This document shows positions 1 to 9,192 of a stretch of 32,081 nucleotides of DNA, piece after piece (position 1 is the stretch's first letter; every line of letters starts with the position of its first letter). The translations under genes and the position numbers were made by a program. The stretch covers positions 1 through 32,081 of the forward strand of contig JAMONB010000297.1 in the NCBI GenBank assembly GCA_027066745.1, given 5' to 3'. Under the pieces are notes generated by a model. That model did not search any database, was not told the DNA's origin, and worked only from the letters and a program-made list of their open reading frames with translations. This DNA is from Flavobacteriaceae bacterium. GTDB lineage: Bacteria > Bacteroidota > Bacteroidia > Flavobacteriales > Flavobacteriaceae.

Positions 1-3000
1 TTGGTGTTGAATCTGGATCTGGTAATGAACTATTTGTTATTTGAGCCTGATTAGTATATTCGCCACACACATTAACTGTAACGGTATATTCTAAAGTTAC
101 AGTACTACCTGACGCTAATACATACACCCCTAAATCCCATTCTAATTCTCTTGTACCGACATTATAAGTAACAACACCTTGAGTTGTATTAAAATTTGGA
201 TGTGTATATATAAAATCATTAGGGATTACATCTGAGACTGTAATATCTGAAGTTACCGAAGGACCTGCATTGCTTACTCTCAATGTAAAAGTGATTGTTT
301 CTCCTTGATTTGGAGAGGCATTACTGACTGTTTTTCTTAAGCTTAAATCTGCACCTATTATCGTAATGGTTACGGTAGCCGTATCCGTTTGTCCAAAACT
401 ATCTGTAATGGTATAGGTAAAACTATCTGTACCAGCAAAATTGGTATTAGGTGTGTAAGTAAAAGTTCCATCAATATTAATAACTAATGTACCATTAGAG
501 GGATTGGTATTTGCAGTCACTGTAGTTGGTGTAACGCCTAACACATCTTGACCATTACCATTATCAACAAAAATATCACCTGAGACTGCTGTATTTAAAT
601 TGGTTGAAAACGCATCATCTATTGCATCAACCGCAGCTGCATTTAAAGGCATGTGTAATTGTAACACATCGCACATACATTGTGTTACCGAAGGATTCAT
701 TACAAACACCATTCCATCAGCAATACTACATATTGTATTTGAGGTAAAATTGATGTTCTTTGTTATCGTGGCACCTGCAGCTACAGCTTGAGAAATTGTT
801 CCTGAATGCATAGATGCTCCTGTAGGGTTTCCTGCATTATCAGCACAATAAATATCGTATATATATCCGCTTGGAGCATCAACTCCATTATTGATTAAAT
901 TTATAGTAAAGCTATAATTATTGTTTGCATTGAAAGAAGTTATAGATGCACTTGACCCTCCTGCATCTACCAAATCTGGTTTTATTATATCTAATAATTC
1001 TGTTGATGAACCTGTAGTTACAATAGAATTTACACAAGAAGCTGCACCACAAGTTAAACCTCCAGTTTCTATATAATTAATGATTGTAAAATTTGCATCT
1101 ATAGCACATCCACTAATTGCTGTTTGGATATCAAAAGAAAAATCAGCTGATTGTAAATTTGTAAGTCCTTGTGGATAGTTAATTACCAATTCATTTGCTG
1201 TAGACGAAACTAAAGTGATTCCATCAGGTGATGCAAATGTTCCATTAACGTAACTTAAATTTGTTGGAATAGTAACTCTACCAAAATCATTCACATCTGT
1301 TTGTGTTGCAGATTGACCTGCAATATTAGAAAATGTAGTTGTTATATGAACTGTTTCAGTAGTATTACACCCATCTATATGAGCACCATTGGCATCTAAT
1401 TCATTAGGAAGTAAAATTGCTGAAAAGGCATCATAAGGCTGTACAACACCATTGATATTTATATCATTAGAATACAGTAATGATCCGTTTCCTTCTGCAG
1501 GTTCTCCACAAGGTTTGTCTGCAAACACTTTAAAAAGTAAAGGAGTTCCTGAAATATAATCACAAGTTGTTTTTAATTCAAAATCTAGTTCTACCTGTCT
1601 ATCTACTACCGTCAACGCATCGTTAGTTCCTGGAATACCTCCTAAGGCGTTTATAACACTATGTCCTAATAAATCAATCTTCAATGTATTGCCTGTCGTT
1701 GTATACACTGCATTTTCTGTTCCTACCGCATTATATGGATATTTTACTTTGACAGATAATATATCTAATGACGAGAGTCCAGAAGGTATAGTAAATTCAA
1801 CTCTTGGATTTAGTAATTTTGCCAACTGTGCACTATTTACTTTTACTTTGATATGAAAAGCATCACACATATCTATACGGGTAGTAGGTTGGTCTGTTAT
1901 TTCTAGTTGTACTTTAGAACTTCTTGGAGATAACTGCAATTGAACTATATTCTCATAACATTGATTTGTTAGATTTACATATTCTTGTTGTGTTGGATAA
2001 GCATCACAACTCCAACCATGAGAAAAATCGATAAATTGATCTGTACATGAACTATAGGTCGCTTGAATTCTTATATCTTTTGAAGAACCGTTTGCAATTG
2101 CACCTACTTCTACCCATGTAACACCGCCAGCTTGTACTATATTTAAAGCTATGGAAGCTCCCCCTGTAATATCATAAGCTCCTAGGATTGTAATATTTGG
2201 ATTTTGCGAAACACGAATCCAATTGTAATCAATTGATCCAGTCCCAGATGATGTATTAACAATACTCCCTTCAAAATTTGCAATGGTATTTACACCATCT
2301 GTAATTGGAGAATTTATAGGTTGTATGGTAAAGTTAGGTTTTGTATACTCTAAAGCTCTACTTGTATTTTTCGTTGGTTCTATAACATTTGCTCCATAAT
2401 GAAAATCTTTATAGTTAGTTTCATAATTAACAAGCCCATCTTCATCTGAAGTACAAGAACCTTTTACCCAAAAAGAAGCTCTAGGATAATAGGTATTTGT
2501 TTGATCACCATTTCTAAAATTTGCTGTTGGCGTTAATGTAATGGCGTTACCCACTTGTGAGAAAGTTATACCGTTATTTGCAATAGTAAAATTCCCTTGA
2601 TTATTTAATATTTCTGCTCTGCCTGTAAAGGTAAACCCTTGTGGTAAAATTGCTGTCACACTCTCTAAACCAAAAGGCGGTCTATATTCATTAGAGAATA
2701 AATCTCCTGCATTTGAACGTTCTGTTGAATAAACTCTTAAGACACCATCCTCGCAATTTTTAAAACGATAAAGATTTGCACCAAAACCTCTTGTTACTCT
2801 TAAAACAGATGCTTCAGACCCATAGGTGTCACAAGAGACTTTATTATTTAAATTATCGATTGCATAAAACTCCCCTCTAAAATTGGTAAGTTTATGTAAA
2901 TTCGAACTTGTTTGATTCATATTAAACCTATAATTCAAGGACATGAAAATAGAATCAGCACTATCAAATAAAACATTATCATATAAATTTTTATAGGAAC

Positions 3001-5461
3001 TTAAATCAAATTTTGCCGTATGTGTATCACCTGAACTTGTTACCACAGGTATGCTTGTTAATACTTGTACTGCTGTTGTTGTTCCTGAAGAGCTATCGTA
3101 AACATTAATAGTTCCATCTAAATACTCAATTGTACTTGCACCAAGTGCGTTACCTATAGTTGAATACTTTATTTCGAAAAACTGGTTGTCAGTTGTATAG
3201 TTATTTATAATTGCTTTTGTCTTTATTCTCATAGTATCACCAGCCAAATAGTTATGTAATGCATAACCATTCGCATCAGCTTGAGATAAATCAACTCTGG
3301 TATTTTGCGTATTGTCAGTCCAACCTGCAGAAGTTCTATCGGCATCAAAATTTGTTATTCTTGGACCATCACATCTAGGAAAACAATCATGAGTTGTAAC
3401 AGTTTCAAAATTTCCACAGTGAATATCTTCATTAAAACATAAATTACCATTACCATCTCTCAATCTTAAATTGGTCGTATACCCAACTGTAAAGACATTA
3501 GAGTCATTGTTAGCTATATATGCTGCACAATCAAATTTTAATGGAAATTTTAAAATCCCAGACTGAAAGACATTAGCAAGAATTAGGGGATAGTTATGTA
3601 AATTTGTAGTTGAATAAGTAATTGTATTACCTGTTTGACTAAACAAACCTGCATTTACATTTGCGGCATCTAAGGTTACTCCACTAGGTACATTAATAGA
3701 TACCGTAAATTCACTATCAGCATTTGAAGACAATGCATTATGCCCATTCAATGAGATACTGCTGTACATGGCTGGTGCAATAGTTAACTCAAAAGAATCA
3801 CCATCAGATACATCTTTATCACCAGCTATCTCAGTAGTTCTTAAATAATCTCGTATCAAGTTTCTATAACCAAAATCTAATCGCTTGGCATCTTTTGGCT
3901 CTAAACATTGGTTTTTAATATTTACATCAAAATATAAATGCTCCCAACCAATATAATCATATCTTCCTGTACCACAATTGGAACGTGGGTTGTAATCAAT
4001 ATCTAATTCTATAATCGTTGATTCTCCTGGGGCCAAATCATCATAAAAACTATCACCATCTAAATCCTCAAGCCCAACACCTGGACCGTCTGGATCAACT
4101 GTTAAAAAATTTGGTGGTATAGCTAAAGTATTTCCAGAACCTCTAGTAGGATACAATGTTGAAGGATTATCAAATGTTGGTATTACAGCAGGCCCATTGG
4201 TAAAACGCACATTACTTAATGATCTTGTGTTTTGATAATCGTATGCCCAAAAAGGATTTGAATTATAGCTGGTTAAAATAGAATTATTGTGCCCTAAACC
4301 AATGTTAATATACACATCTTTCGCCATTGTTCCTACACCTACAGCTGTGTTTTCTATCTTCACTCTAAAATGATTTGTAGCACAAATATCATTATCACCT
4401 TCTAATTGTGTTAATTCCAAATTAGGAAATTGATCTCTTAATAGAATGGCCCCAGCTTTTAATCCGCTTTTTTGACATTCTGCATTACTACAACCCCAAT
4501 ATACATCATGAAAAACATTGACATTATCACAACTAATGACAATAAATTTTTCTTCAAAATTTAAAGTTTCTCCATTTTCAAATAACTGATTTCCATTTTC
4601 GTTTGCTGTAGCGACATTAAAAGGTGCTTGAGTTAGATCAATATCATATATTAATGTGGTTATATTAGTAATTGCATCAACAATGGTACTTGTTGGTATT
4701 TGTACTGCACCATTAAATAAAAATTGATAATTAGAAACTCCTGGGTGAACAAAAATTTCATGATGATATTGTTGAATATTTCCATTACCCCCTTGTACAA
4801 CCTCAACAGGTCTTGTAAAATAAACTGGTGCTCCTGTACTACTTAATAATGCATTAATGGGATTAATATCCAACACACTTAAAGAGGCTGATAACAAATC
4901 ATATGAAGAAATACTATCATCAAAATCTTGAGCAGATTTAGATATACTATTGTCTAGATAATTAATCTCATGTCTATCTTTGAAGGCTCCTTCAGCTTCT
5001 TTAAAGTTAACCGCAGGACAATCTGCAGTTCGTTGAAAACTAAAAATAACCTTATCTCCTAAACTCCAATTTTCATCAGTACCTCCTCCATTAAGGTTTC
5101 TAATTTCAAATTCAGGACTTGTTAAAGAAGATGAGGCTACATAAGTAATTGCGTAAGCTCCAAGGTTTTGAGTTAAGGCAATTGTACCTGGAACGTATTC
5201 AACGCCAATGGGAAGTGTAAATTCAATACTAAAATTATGCAATCTATTGTTCTTTTTTGCTGTTATAGTTACAATTTCGTTTGAGTTATTACTTGCTTCA
5301 CAAACCCCTAAATCTTCAGGAGATAAATTTACTCTAAAATCACTATTGTCAATTTGAGCACTAACAAAACTAGCAACAAAAAACAACAGTATAGCTGTCC
5401 ATTTTTTCAACTTGACTGCATTTTTTAATTTGTTGGTTGGTTGACTATATTGTTTTTTCAT
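1..5461 (-). CDS. Giant secreted surface protein with DUF11-type and cadherin/Ig-like repeats (3' end outside window)
   Basis: An uninterrupted minus-strand frame runs from an ATG at 5461 to the window edge, at least 1820 codons. It is absent from the ORF track because its stop lies outside. The start gives MKKQYSQPTNKL followed by a basic stretch, a hydrophobic core and VSAQ, a Sec signal peptide with a long n-region. The rest is Gly/Asn/Thr-rich beta-sandwich sequence. About residues 1620-1705 hold a cadherin/Ig-like repeat (GTFTYTPNTNFAGTDSFTYT), and after about 1705 comes a DUF11-type repeat (ADLSLRKTVSNASPNQGE). Such proteins in Flavobacteriia are usually exported by the type IX system and act in adhesion or as a cell-surface layer; the sorting domain would lie beyond the window, so this is inference. 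It follows the 155-aa secreted protein gene by 39 bp and is probably cotranscribed with it. Frame was checked at the start, at about 2400 and at the window edge. Confidence 0.85.
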   Translation of the reverse strand, partial: MKKQYSQPTNKLKNAVKLKKWTAILLFFVASFVSAQIDNSDFRVNLSPEDLGVCEASNNSNEIVTITAKKNNRLHNFSIEFTLPIGVEYVPGTIALTQNLGAYAITYVASSSLTSPEFEIRNLNGGGTDENWSLGDKVIFSFQRTADCPAVNFKEAEGAFKDRHEINYLDNSISKSAQDFDDSISSYDLLSASLSVLDINPINALLSSTGAPVYFTRPVEVVQGGNGNIQQYHHEIFVHPGVSNYQFLFNGAVQIPTSTIVDAITNITTLIYDIDLTQAPFNVATANENGNQLFENGETLNFEEKFIVISCDNVNVFHDVYWGCSNAECQKSGLKAGAILLRDQFPNLELTQLEGDNDICATNHFRVKIENTAVGVGTMAKDVYINIGLGHNNSILTSYNSNPFWAYDYQNTRSLSNVRFTNGPAVIPTFDNPSTLYPTRGSGNTLAIPPNFLTVDPDGPGVGLEDLDGDSFYDDLAPGESTIIELDIDYNPRSNCGTGRYDYIGWEHLYFDVNIKNQCLEPKDAKRLDFGYRNLIRDYLRTTEIAGDKDVSDGDSFELTIAPAMYSSISLNGHNALSSNADSEFTVSINVPSGVTLDAANVNAGLFSQTGNTITYSTTNLHNYPLILANVFQSGILKFPLKFDCAAYIANNDSNVFTVGYTTNLRLRDGNGNLCFNEDIHCGNFETVTTHDCFPRCDGPRITNFDADRTSAGWTDNTQNTRVDLSQADANGYALHNYLAGDTMRIKTKAIINNYTTDNQFFEIKYSTIGNALGASTIEYLDGTINVYDSSSGTTTAVQVLTSIPVVTSSGDTHTAKFDLSSYKNLYDNVLFDSADSIFMSLNYRFNMNQTSSNLHKLTNFRGEFYAIDNLNNKVSCDTYGSEASVLRVTRGFGANLYRFKNCEDGVLRVYSTERSNAGDLFSNEYRPPFGLESVTAILPQGFTFTGRAEILNNQGNFTIANNGITFSQVGNAITLTPTANFRNGDQTNTYYPRASFWVKGSCTSDEDGLVNYETNYKDFHYGANVIEPTKNTSRALEYTKPNFTIQPINSPITDGVNTIANFEGSIVNTSSGTGSIDYNWIRVSQNPNITILGAYDITGGASIALNIVQAGGVTWVEVGAIANGSSKDIRIQATYSSCTDQFIDFSHGWSCDAYPTQQEYVNLTNQCYENIVQLQLSPRSSKVQLEITDQPTTRIDMCDAFHIKVKVNSAQLAKLLNPRVEFTIPSGLSSLDILSVKVKYPYNAVGTENAVYTTTGNTLKIDLLGHSVINALGGIPGTNDALTVVDRQVELDFELKTTCDYISGTPLLFKVFADKPCGEPAEGNGSLLYSNDININGVVQPYDAFSAILLPNELDANGAHIDGCNTTETVHITTTFSNIAGQSATQTDVNDFGRVTIPTNLSYVNGTFASPDGITLVSSTANELVINYPQGLTNLQSADFSFDIQTAISGCAIDANFTIINYIETGGLTCGAASCVNSIVTTGSSTELLDIIKPDLVDAGGSSASITSFNANNNYSFTINLINNGVDAPSGYIYDIYCADNAGNPTGASMHSGTISQAVAAGATITKNINFTSNTICSIADGMVFVMNPSVTQCMCDVLQLHMPLNAAAVDAIDDAFSTNLNTAVSGDIFVDNGNGQDVLGVTPTTVTANTNPSNGTLVINIDGTFTYTPNTNFAGTDSFTYTITDSFGQTDTATVTITIIGADLSLRKTVSNASPNQGETITFTLRVSNAGPSVTSDITVSDVIPNDFIYTHPNFNTTQGVVTYNVGTRELEWDLGVYVLASGSTVTLEYTVTVNVCGEYTNQAQITNSSLPDPDSTP

Positions 5462-5500
5462 TTCTTAATTTCTATTATTTGGAATTGAATCTGGGGCAGT

Positions 5501-5968
5501 TTATGAATTTTTTATTATCTCTTCTTTATTTATAAACACTCTGTAAATACCTACACAAACTTTAGGTATTAAAGTTTGTGTATTATAGAATAAGTCTTGT
5601 CTCTCTGATTTTTTGGCAACAGGCGTAAAAAAAACATCCCCATATTTTTGAAGAATTTCACTAAAAACATCTAACATTCTAGCTCCTTCAGAATTAAATC
5701 TGTAGGCAATACTTTCTGAATTAAAAGTTTGATTTGGCACATTTCCTCTACTATTATTCACAAACATAATCAGTGTAGAGTTTTCATATGAGGATTGAAA
5801 ATGTGTTTTTACTATTTCTCTATTATTTCTAACAGCCAAAGCATGTCTATTTACAACAGCTATATTATTAACTGCTGTACTTTCAATAAAAGTAGTTTGT
5901 GCCACTGCAGAAATTATTACAACAGCAAAAATAATAGTAAGAACTATTCTATCTATTGATTTGGTCAT
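5501..5968 (-). CDS. Small secreted or membrane-anchored protein of unknown function
   Basis: I do not recognise this 155-aa protein. It begins MTKSIDRIVLTIIFAVVIISAVAQ, a signal peptide or N-terminal anchor with a plausible AVAQ cleavage site. The mature part has mixed alpha/beta composition. It includes SSYENSTLIMFVNNSRG and ILQKYGDVFFTPVAKK, and ends in a Lys/Glu-rich tail. It has one Cys near the C-terminus (KVCVGIYR). The gene lies 39 bp upstream of the giant surface-protein gene on the same strand, so the two are probably one transcription unit and may act together at the cell surface. A role as a small partner of the giant protein is a guess from position. The reading frame is open throughout and its flavobacterial codon use matches its neighbours. 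Confidence 0.65.
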   Translation of the reverse strand: MTKSIDRIVLTIIFAVVIISAVAQTTFIESTAVNNIAVVNRHALAVRNNREIVKTHFQSSYENSTLIMFVNNSRGNVPNQTFNSESIAYRFNSEGARMLDVFSEILQKYGDVFFTPVAKKSERQDLFYNTQTLIPKVCVGIYRVFINKEEIIKNS

Positions 5969-6180
5969 TGTTGATTTTATTTACTAAAGTAAAAGCCATA
6001 CATACTATAACAATTTCACATCATAAAACCCTACCTTATACTTAATCAAGGTGGATACAAAACTATATTATTTAATAACTCGAGAAATACTCTTTACATT
6101 AAAGACTTAATATTTTATATTCCTTTAACATTTTCACACCTTCCTACTATTACCGAAGCAAATATATATTTTACCTATTA

Positions 6181-6225
6181 AGTTGTTAACATAATGTTAA
6201 TAACCTAATATTATTGTTAACAACT
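6181..6225. promoter_or_regulatory. Paired TTGTTAACAW palindromes (candidate operator)
   Basis: AGTTGTTAACA (6181-6191) and TGTTAACAACT (6215-6225) form an exact 11-bp inverted repeat around a 23-nt spacer. Each arm is also nearly self-palindromic: TTGTTAACAA at 6214-6223 is a perfect 10-bp palindrome, and TTGTTAACAT at 6183-6192 differs by one base. Their centres are 31 bp apart, about three helical turns. A third related word, ATGTTAATAA, lies between them. This layout suits two dimer sites on one DNA face better than an RNA hairpin, but no binding protein can be named. Confidence 0.4.
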
Positions 6226-6352
6226 ATCTTTCCAGCTAATACTCCACAAACGTAACCAACTGATTATTATTGTTTAATAATGAATAACATATAAACTACA
6301 AACTATCTTTTACCTTTTAATATAATTCCTTCAATCTCTTCATATTTTCTTC

Positions 6353-6381
6353 TATATTTGCACTTATCTAGAATGAATCTA
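6353..6381 (+). promoter_or_regulatory. suf operon -7 element and adjoining imperfect palindrome
   Basis: TATATTTG (6353-6360) is an exact match to the flavobacterial -7 consensus TAnnTTTG, followed by CA. No good -33 TTG is seen about 19 bp upstream. The transcription start would fall near 6367, so the imperfect palindrome TAGAATGAATCTA (6369-6381) would overlap it and lie eight bases before the sufA ATG at 6389. That is a plausible position for a repressor site, but the symmetry is only 5 of 6 pairs and the AT-rich context makes chance likely. Confidence 0.45.
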
Positions 6382-6388
6382 TATAATT

Positions 6389-6718
6389 ATGATACAAGTG
6401 TCTGAAATAGCAAAAGACAAAGTAATTGAGTTGATGGCAGCTGATGGCTTTGATGCGTCAATAGACTTTGTAAGGGTTGGTGTTAAAAGTGGTGGTTGTT
6501 CTGGTTTATCTTATGATCTGAAATTTGATAAAGAGCAACAAGAGAGCGATAAAATATTTGAAAATAACAACATAAAAATTATCGTTGATAAAAAAAGTTT
6601 TTTATACCTTGTAGGTACAACGTTAGACTATTCTGGCGGCTTGAATGGAACTGGGTTTGTGTTTAATAATCCAAATGCAAATAGAACTTGTGGGTGTGGA
6701 GAGAGTTTCTCGCTTTAA
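6389..6718 (+). CDS. sufA: A-type Fe-S carrier (HesB/IscA/SufA family)
   Basis: This 109-aa protein is an A-type iron-sulfur carrier that receives clusters from the SufBCD scaffold and passes them to apoproteins in the cytoplasm. The three conserved cysteines are present: one in SGGCSGLSY (about residue 37) and two in TCGCGESF near the C-terminus. Length and ending match the family. The ATG at 6389 lies a short distance after a -7 element and is the first gene of the suf operon. sufB follows after a 50-bp gap containing a palindromic repeat. Whether it is best called SufA or a generic IscA/HesB protein cannot be told from sequence alone; the suf context favours SufA. Confidence 0.9.
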   Translation: MIQVSEIAKDKVIELMAADGFDASIDFVRVGVKSGGCSGLSYDLKFDKEQQESDKIFENNNIKIIVDKKSFLYLVGTTLDYSGGLNGTGFVFNNPNANRTCGCGESFSL

Positions 6719-6753
6719 TTCCCATCCTAAATACTTCCCGAAGGGAAGGACTT
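6719..6753 (-). repeat. Dispersed palindromic repeat, copy 1
   Basis: The sufA-sufB gap holds CTTCCC-GAA-GGGAAG (6-bp stem, 3-nt loop) beside CCATCCTAAATA. Read on the minus strand this gives AGTCCTTCCCTTCGGGAAG then GGATGGGAA, the same layout as copies at 20119 and 20925. The element lies just before the sufB start. Confidence 0.7.
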
Positions 6754-6768
6754 CATAAAGATGACAAT

Positions 6769-8217
6769 ATGAGTAAATATACTGAAGACGACTTAAAAAA
6801 AGAACTCGAAACCAAAGAGTATGAATATGGTTTTTATACAGATATAGAAGCTGATAAGTTCCCAGTGGGATTAAATGAAAATGTTGTTAGGGCTATTTCT
6901 AAAAAGAAAAATGAACCTGAATGGATGACCAAATGGCGTTTAGAAGCTTTTAAAGTTTGGAAAACAATGACCGAGCCTGAATGGGCAAATGTAAACTACC
7001 CTAAACCTGATTTTCAAGGTATTTCTTATTATTCAGCACCAAAAAAAAAGCCTGAATTAGAGAGCTTAGACGAAGTTGATCCTGAATTATTAAAAACTTT
7101 TGAAAAACTGGGCATTTCTATCAATGAACAAAAACGTATGACTGGTGTGGCGATGGATATTGTTATCGATTCCGTTTCTGTAGCGACCACTTTTAAGAAA
7201 ACACTAGGTGAAAAAGGAATTATTTTTTGTCCCATTTCTGAAGCCATACAAGAACATCCTGAATTGGTAAAAAAATATCTAGGTACTATCGTGCCAACAA
7301 CTGATAATTTCTATGCTGCTTTAAATAGTGCTGTGTTTAGTGATGGCTCTTTTTGTTATATCCCTAAAGGTGTAAAATGCCCTATGGAATTGTCTACTTA
7401 TTTTAGAATTAATGAAGGAGGCACAGGTCAATTTGAACGCACGCTCGTTATTGCTGATAAAGGAAGTTATGTAAGTTATTTAGAAGGTTGTACTGCACCT
7501 GCCCGTGATGAAAATCAATTACATGCCGCAGTAGTTGAGTTAATTGCTTTAGATGATGCTGAAATTAAGTATTCAACCGTCCAAAACTGGTATCCTGGTG
7601 ATGCAGAAGGTAAAGGTGGTGTTTTTAATTTTGTAACTAAACGCGGTCTTTGCGAAACCAATGCAAAAATTTCTTGGACGCAAGTAGAAACAGGATCTGC
7701 TGTAACTTGGAAATACCCAAGCTGTATCTTAAAAGGTGATAATTCTGTTGGTGAATTTTATTCAATTGCCGTAACCAATAATTACCAACAAGCAGATACG
7801 GGTACCAAAATGATTCATCTAGGAAAAAACACTAAAAGCACCATTATTTCTAAAGGTGTTTCTGCTGGTAAGTCTCAAAACTCTTATCGAGGGTTGGTAC
7901 AAATTCACTCTAAAGCTAAAAATGCTCGTAATTTTTCACAATGTGATTCACTCTTAATGGGAGATCAATGTGGAGCACATACCTTCCCTTATATTGAAGT
8001 AAAAAATAAATCATCCCAAATTGAACATGAAGCCACAACATCTAAAATTGGCGAAGATCAATTATTCTATTGTAATCAACGTGGTATTGATACCGATAAA
8101 GCCATTGCCTTAATTGTAAATGGCTTCAGTAAAGAAGTGTTGAATAAATTACCTATGGAATTTGCAGTAGAAGCAAGGAAGTTATTAGAGATTAGCTTGG
8201 AAGGAAGTGTGGGGTAA
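6769..8217 (+). CDS. sufB: Fe-S cluster assembly scaffold subunit SufB
   Basis: SufB is the core of the cytoplasmic SufBC2D scaffold on which sulfide and iron are built into clusters. The 482-aa product from the ATG at 6769 begins [13 protein letters not shown] and has the usual SufB length. The C-terminal beta-helix shows typical segments: [50 protein letters not shown], and the Cys/Asp-rich [20 protein letters not shown] near residues 400-425. The C-terminus includes the [20 protein letters not shown] block. The ORF track starts 27 codons earlier at 6688, inside sufA and reading through the palindromic repeat. That extension has no family counterpart, so 6769 is chosen. It is cotranscribed with sufA; the next intact suf gene, sufC, is nearly 1 kb downstream because another gene intervenes. 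Confidence 0.96.
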   Translation: MSKYTEDDLKKELETKEYEYGFYTDIEADKFPVGLNENVVRAISKKKNEPEWMTKWRLEAFKVWKTMTEPEWANVNYPKPDFQGISYYSAPKKKPELESLDEVDPELLKTFEKLGISINEQKRMTGVAMDIVIDSVSVATTFKKTLGEKGIIFCPISEAIQEHPELVKKYLGTIVPTTDNFYAALNSAVFSDGSFCYIPKGVKCPMELSTYFRINEGGTGQFERTLVIADKGSYVSYLEGCTAPARDENQLHAAVVELIALDDAEIKYSTVQNWYPGDAEGKGGVFNFVTKRGLCETNAKISWTQVETGSAVTWKYPSCILKGDNSVGEFYSIAVTNNYQQADTGTKMIHLGKNTKSTIISKGVSAGKSQNSYRGLVQIHSKAKNARNFSQCDSLLMGDQCGAHTFPYIEVKNKSSQIEHEATTSKIGEDQLFYCNQRGIDTDKAIALIVNGFSKEVLNKLPMEFAVEARKLLEISLEGSVG

Positions 8218-8250
8218 TCCCTCTGCCTTTGGCATCTCCTTGAAGGGGAG
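8218..8250. repeat. Double-hairpin intergenic repeat after sufB
   Basis: Directly after the sufB stop there are two adjacent small hairpins: TGCC-TTT-GGCA (8224-8234) and a CTCC/GGAG stem (8236-8250). Read on the minus strand the element runs CTCCCCTTCAAGGAG then TGCCAAAGGCAGAGGGATT. From memory this resembles a dispersed intergenic repeat common in flavobacterial genomes. It has no T-run on the plus strand, so it is not a classical intrinsic terminator. Confidence 0.5.
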
Positions 8251-8300
8251 AAATAGTAAGCTGTTGGCTGTAACGTAAAAAATTAAAAACCTTAGTTATC

Positions 8301-9175
8301 ATGAAAAAAATTATTTTATTACTTAGTCTTGGATTAACTATATTTTCTTGTAAAGACCTAAAAAAGGAGTTAAAGATGGTTATGCAGATGTAAAAAAAGA
8401 AGATTCAATTCCAAAAATCACCTTACATGTTTTTGATGGTGGTAAAATTGTAGTCAATAACCTCGAATTATTTTCTGAAGACACTACGTATCACGGACAA
8501 ACAAAAACCTTTGCTGATGCTTTTTATGTAATTCAACACCCTAAAGGTAATTTAATTTGGGATGCAGGTTTACCTGAAAATTTAGTTGGTTTACCTGAAC
8601 CATTTACTGATCCTAGTGGAGCTTTTACCGTTTCTAGAAAAGATTCTGTTCTAAATCAACTAAAAACAATTGGCTTAACACCAGAAGATTTTAAATACAT
8701 TGCCTTATCACATTCGCATTTTGATCATGTGGGGCATGCAAATCACTTTAAAAATGCCACATGGTTAGTGCAAGAAAATGAATATGATTTTTTCACCAAT
8801 GATTCTGCTCAAGTAAAACAAGCTGATATTTACGGAATGATTAAAGACCTAAAAAATATACAAAAACTACATGGTGAATATGATGTTTTTGGAGATAGTA
8901 CTGTAGTAATAAAACCTATGCCTGGACACACTATTGGGCATCAAGTATTGTATTTAAATATAGGACTTGAAAAACCGCTTTTATTAACAGGAGACCTCTA
9001 TCATTTTGAGGAAAACCGCACACATAGAAGATGTCCGATTTTTAATTATAATATTCCTCAGACCAAACAAAGCATGGAGGTTTTTGAAAATCTAGCTACA
9101 GCTAATAATGCAACTGTTATTATACAACATTCACAAAAAGATTTTGATAAACTCAAACAACTATTAAAAAATTAA
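8301..9175 (+). pseudogene. Metallo-beta-lactamase-fold lipoprotein hydrolase, frameshifted at codon 20-22
   Basis: The gene starts at ATG 8301 with a lipoprotein signal peptide (MKKIILLLSLGLTIFSCKD) and stops after 30 codons. The rest of the protein continues in the -1 frame, GVKDGYADVKKED, to 9175. The ORF track reports only the last 148 residues. The body is an MBL-fold hydrolase. It has the zinc motif SHSHFDHVGH, PMPGHTIGHQ for the next ligand, GDLYHF, and a late HSQKDF His, in the style of AiiA-like lactonases; the substrate is unknown. The frames meet at CTA-AAA-AAG-G, six A residues at 8360-8365. One more A would restore the gene, and the site is also a perfect A-AAA-AAG slippery heptamer. 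It could be a real mutation, an assembly error in a homopolymer, or recoding. It sits between sufB and sufC with no evident link to Fe-S assembly. Confidence 0.8.
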
Positions 9176-9192
9176 AAGATTTAAAATTGAAG

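Larger units (their letters stand above)
5969..6388. promoter_or_regulatory. Divergent intergenic region between surface-protein unit and suf operon
   Basis: This 420-bp, very AT-rich gap holds no convincing gene. On the minus strand two matches to the Bacteroidota -7 element TAnnTTTG can be read: TATATTTG (complement of 6159-6166) and TAGTTTTG (complement of 6058-6065). Neither has a clear TTG at the -33 distance. Either could serve the 155-aa/giant-protein unit, leaving a leader of about 90-190 nt. On the plus strand TATATTTG at 6353-6360 fits the suf operon. A pair of palindromes occupies 6181-6225 (listed separately). Confidence 0.5.

Noticed and set aside
600-791. 63-aa plus-strand ORF
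   Set aside because: It lies antisense inside the giant surface-protein frame, which is open over the whole region and has coherent repeat sequence.
6688-6768. Upstream 27-codon extension of sufB in the ORF track
   Set aside because: It overlaps sufA and translates the palindromic repeat; SufB homologues begin near MSKYTEDDL at 6769.
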